A stretch of 7,419 nucleotides of DNA from Ruminococcaceae bacterium UBA5450 (GTDB lineage: Bacteria > Bacillota > Clostridia > Oscillospirales > Acutalibacteraceae): positions 6,281 to 13,699 of the forward strand of contig DIQY01000104.1 of NCBI GenBank assembly GCA_002424295.1. The letters are read 5' to 3'. The notes under the pieces were generated by a model that was not told where the DNA came from, searched no databases, and was given only the letters and a program-made list of their open reading frames with translations. The position numbers and the translations under genes were made by a program. This document shows positions 5,830 through 7,419 of the stretch, in pieces. The first letter of the stretch is position 1, and each line of letters opens with the position of its first letter.

Positions 5830-5934
5830 GTCTCATACAGATCCTTTCTGCTCCCTAAAAAGCAGAATATGCTAAAAAAGCACGGCGTTCATTCAAATAT
5901 ATCACGCGGGCCCCGTTGGCCCAGTCCTGTACTG
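5795..5934 (-). ncRNA. Candidate small RNA of about 140 nt, unassigned family
   Basis: A consensus promoter and an intrinsic terminator bracket this stretch on the minus strand, and the longest reading frames inside are only about 16 codons. Visible pairings from 5' to 3' are as follows. TACAG (5927-5931) pairs with CTGTA (5836-5840) and would close the molecule. GGGCC (5918-5922) pairs with GGCCC (5908-5912) over a 5-nt loop. A short TGCT/AGCA stem lies near 5870-5882. A perfect 7 bp stem AGCAGAA/TTCTGCT occupies 5846-5852 and 5861-5867. I compared it by eye with 6S RNA, SRP RNA, T-box leaders and common riboswitches and found no hallmark of any. It may be an independent small RNA, or a leader element for spoVAE, although the terminator and the separate sigma-G-like promoter make the latter less likely. 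The 5' end is estimated. Confidence 0.55.
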
Positions 5935-5940
5935 TTTTTG

Positions 5941-5969
5941 ATTATATCGCATTCAAGCAATTATGTCAA
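5941..5969 (-). promoter_or_regulatory. Perfect-consensus sigma-A promoter in the pgm-spoVAE gap
   Basis: On the minus strand TTGACA (5964-5969), exactly 17 bases, then TATAAT (5941-5946): both boxes are exact consensus. Start is expected near 5934. It lies about 65 bases after the phosphomutase stop and points towards spoVAE, but a terminator at 5795-5829 comes first. Confidence 0.82.
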
Positions 5970-6033
5970 TCGTAGCCCGTATAGTTCACAGAAATTTATC
6001 ATTTCGTACACAAATTATATGATTTCTACCAAA

Positions 6034-7419
6034 TTATTTTGGTTGAATCAAATCTGTTCCCGCTTTTTTCAAAATTTCAATCAGCTTGATTCCCTCCTGC
6101 AAGTCTTTCCCTTTTGCAGAAAGATAAACTTTGATCTTCGGTTCTGTACCAGAAGGACGCACGATAATCTTGCTGTCGCCTTCCATGCGGAACTCCACCA
6201 CATTTGATTTTGGCAAGTCAATGAGAGTTTCCCCATCTTTGTCATGGCGCATACGACTCTCATAATCACTCCAGCAAAACACCGGGAATCCTCCCAGTGA
6301 TTTTGGCGGATCTTCCCGCAGGTGATCCATAATTTTCTTCATCTGCTTCATGCCGTCTTCGCCTTCGAAGGCAAAGTTGAGCAAATCGTTCCGATAGAAT
6401 CCATGCTCCTGATAGAGTGCCTCCATCGCATCCAAAAGCGTCATATTCTTTTTCTTATACCAGCTTGCCATTTCGCAGATCAGCATGCTTGCATTAACCG
6501 CATCCTTATCGCGCACATATCCGCCGGAAAGATATCCATAGCTCTCTTCAAATCCAAGAAGATACCGATCTTCTTCGCCTTTTTCTTCCAAAGAGGCAAT
6601 CTGATCCCCAATGTTTTTAAATCCAGTAAGCACACGATACAGTTCAATGCCATATTTTTTCGCAACGGGATCTACCATATCTGTACTGACGATCGTAGTG
6701 ACCGCCACCGGATTTTTCGGCAAAATTCCGCGTTCTTTTTTCACACGGGCAATAAAGTCAAGCAGCAAAACACCGACTTCGTTTCCACTCATCAGATGGA
6801 ACTCCCCGTGCTGATTGACTGCAATCCCGCAGCGGTCACAATCCGGGTCTGTAGCAACGAGCAGATCCGGCTGCACTTTTTCACAAAGTGTTAGTCCGGT
6901 TGCAAGCGCCTCGCGGATCTCCGGATTCGGGAACGGGCAAGTAGGGAAGTTGCCGTCGGGTTTTTCCTGCTCCGGAACAACCGTGACGTCTTTCACTCCA
7001 ATACGACGCAGAATCTCCTTTACGCAGACAAGCCCGGTTCCGTTAAGCGGTGTGTAAACGACTTTCAGATTATCGCAGTCGTCCGAAAGAATTCGCTCTG
7101 CTTCCACCCTTTGCAGGAATGATTCAATCACATCATCGCCCATATAGCGGATGCGTCCCTCTTTTAATCCATCCTCAAAGTTCATGGTCTTTGGATCTTC
7201 AAAAAGATCGAGCGCTTCAATCTCGTTCATCACGTCGTCCGCCATCTGTGCTGTAATCTGGCATCCATCAGCGCCATATACCTTATAGCCGTTATATTTG
7301 GCAGGGTTGTGACTTGCGGTCACGCAGACACCGGCATCACAGTGAAGATAGCGCACTGCAAAGGAGAGAGTCGGGGTAGGGGAAAGCCATGGATAGATAT
7401 AAGCTTTGATTCCGTTTGC
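6034..7419 (-). CDS. Phosphoglucomutase/phosphomannomutase (alpha-D-phosphohexomutase), 3' part
   Basis: This enzyme interconverts hexose-6-phosphate and hexose-1-phosphate through a phosphoserine, in the cytosol, feeding nucleotide-sugar synthesis for wall and surface polymers and glycogen-type metabolism. The frame is open to the right edge, so the 5' end is missing; 461 residues are visible, where the long family of Firmicutes usually has about 550-580. The first 21 visible residues include the conserved LSPTPTLSFAVR stretch. The catalytic loop TASHNP has its serine at visible residue 36. The metal-binding loop is DPDCDR (191-196), the sugar-specificity loop is GFEESYG (289-295), and the phosphate-binding loop RPSGTEP (421-427) is in the C-terminal domain. 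All four functional loops are present. A GTG at 7354-7356 is not the start, because family sequence continues upstream of it. Substrate preference (glucose or mannose) cannot be settled here. No clear terminator directly follows the stop. Confidence 0.94.
   Translation of the reverse strand, partial: ANGIKAYIYPWLSPTPTLSFAVRYLHCDAGVCVTASHNPAKYNGYKVYGADGCQITAQMADDVMNEIEALDLFEDPKTMNFEDGLKEGRIRYMGDDVIESFLQRVEAERILSDDCDNLKVVYTPLNGTGLVCVKEILRRIGVKDVTVVPEQEKPDGNFPTCPFPNPEIREALATGLTLCEKVQPDLLVATDPDCDRCGIAVNQHGEFHLMSGNEVGVLLLDFIARVKKERGILPKNPVAVTTIVSTDMVDPVAKKYGIELYRVLTGFKNIGDQIASLEEKGEEDRYLLGFEESYGYLSGGYVRDKDAVNASMLICEMASWYKKKNMTLLDAMEALYQEHGFYRNDLLNFAFEGEDGMKQMKKIMDHLREDPPKSLGGFPVFCWSDYESRMRHDKDGETLIDLPKSNVVEFRMEGDSKIIVRPSGTEPKIKVYLSAKGKDLQEGIKLIEILKKAGTDLIQPK

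Noticed and set aside
5881..5940. Short plus-strand hairpin CAGT-CCTGT-ACTG followed by TTTTTG, which could look like a plus-strand terminator.
   Set aside because: The stem is only 4 bp and no plus-strand promoter or gene feeds it; the bases are better explained by the minus-strand RNA candidate.
6013..6025. A TATAAT on the minus strand just after the phosphomutase stop.
   Set aside because: There is no -35 box at a suitable distance; the exact promoter at 5941-5969 is far better.
5650..6207. A 185-codon plus-strand frame crossing the spoVAE start, the gap and the end of the phosphomutase gene.
   Set aside because: It runs antisense to two conserved genes and through the terminator and promoter. 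Its composition is low-complexity and rich in Phe, Lys and Ser.
6843..6848. Cys in the metal-binding loop DPDCDR of the phosphomutase in place of the common Ala.
   Set aside because: The three metal-binding Asp residues are intact and this position varies in the family, so it is not evidence of altered function.

Overview
The window reads as chromosomal DNA of an endospore-forming Clostridia member of moderate GC, probably of the Oscillospiraceae/Ruminococcaceae kind. The grounds are three sporulation or germination genes (spoIIP, gpr, spoVAE), Gram-positive style Shine-Dalgarno (SD) sites, two well-supported TTG starts, and an LCP-family cell-wall protein. The genus assignment is inference. 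No transposase, phage gene, CRISPR array, tRNA or rRNA was seen.

Layout: (1) 1-2109, sporulation block. spoIIP (+) lies behind a near-consensus sigma-E promoter and converges on gpr (-) with a 14 bp gap; gpr is divergent from rpsT. (2) 2110-2783. rpsT (ribosomal protein S20) has its own sigma-A promoter and terminator. It is followed by an unlisted 50-residue single-pass membrane protein, also with its own promoter and terminator. (3) 2784-5366, minus strand. A two-gene operon encodes a polyprenyl-phosphate sugar-1-phosphate transferase and an LCP glycopolymer transferase. The genes overlap at ATGAGTAA, and a consensus promoter with a hairpin-bearing leader lies upstream. (4) 5367-5770. A stand-alone spoVAE has a probable sigma-G promoter that rules out the longest reading of its start. 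(5) 5789-5969. A perfect TTGACA-17-TATAAT promoter on the minus strand is followed about 140 nt later by a terminator, with no substantial ORF between, so this is a candidate small RNA. (6) 6034-7419. The 3' part of a phosphoglucomutase/phosphomannomutase gene runs off the right edge.

How the genes fit together: SpoIIP degrades septal peptidoglycan during engulfment, SpoVAE belongs to the spore Ca-dipicolinate channel system, and Gpr degrades small acid-soluble proteins at germination. The inferred promoters match the expected compartments: sigma-E in the mother cell for spoIIP, sigma-G-like in the forespore for gpr and spoVAE. The phosphomutase supplies sugar-1-phosphate precursors, the sugar transferase would load the first sugar on the lipid carrier, and the LCP protein would attach the finished polymer to peptidoglycan. 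The glycosyltransferases that build the polymer are not in the window. The least explained elements are the small RNA candidate and the 50-residue membrane protein.
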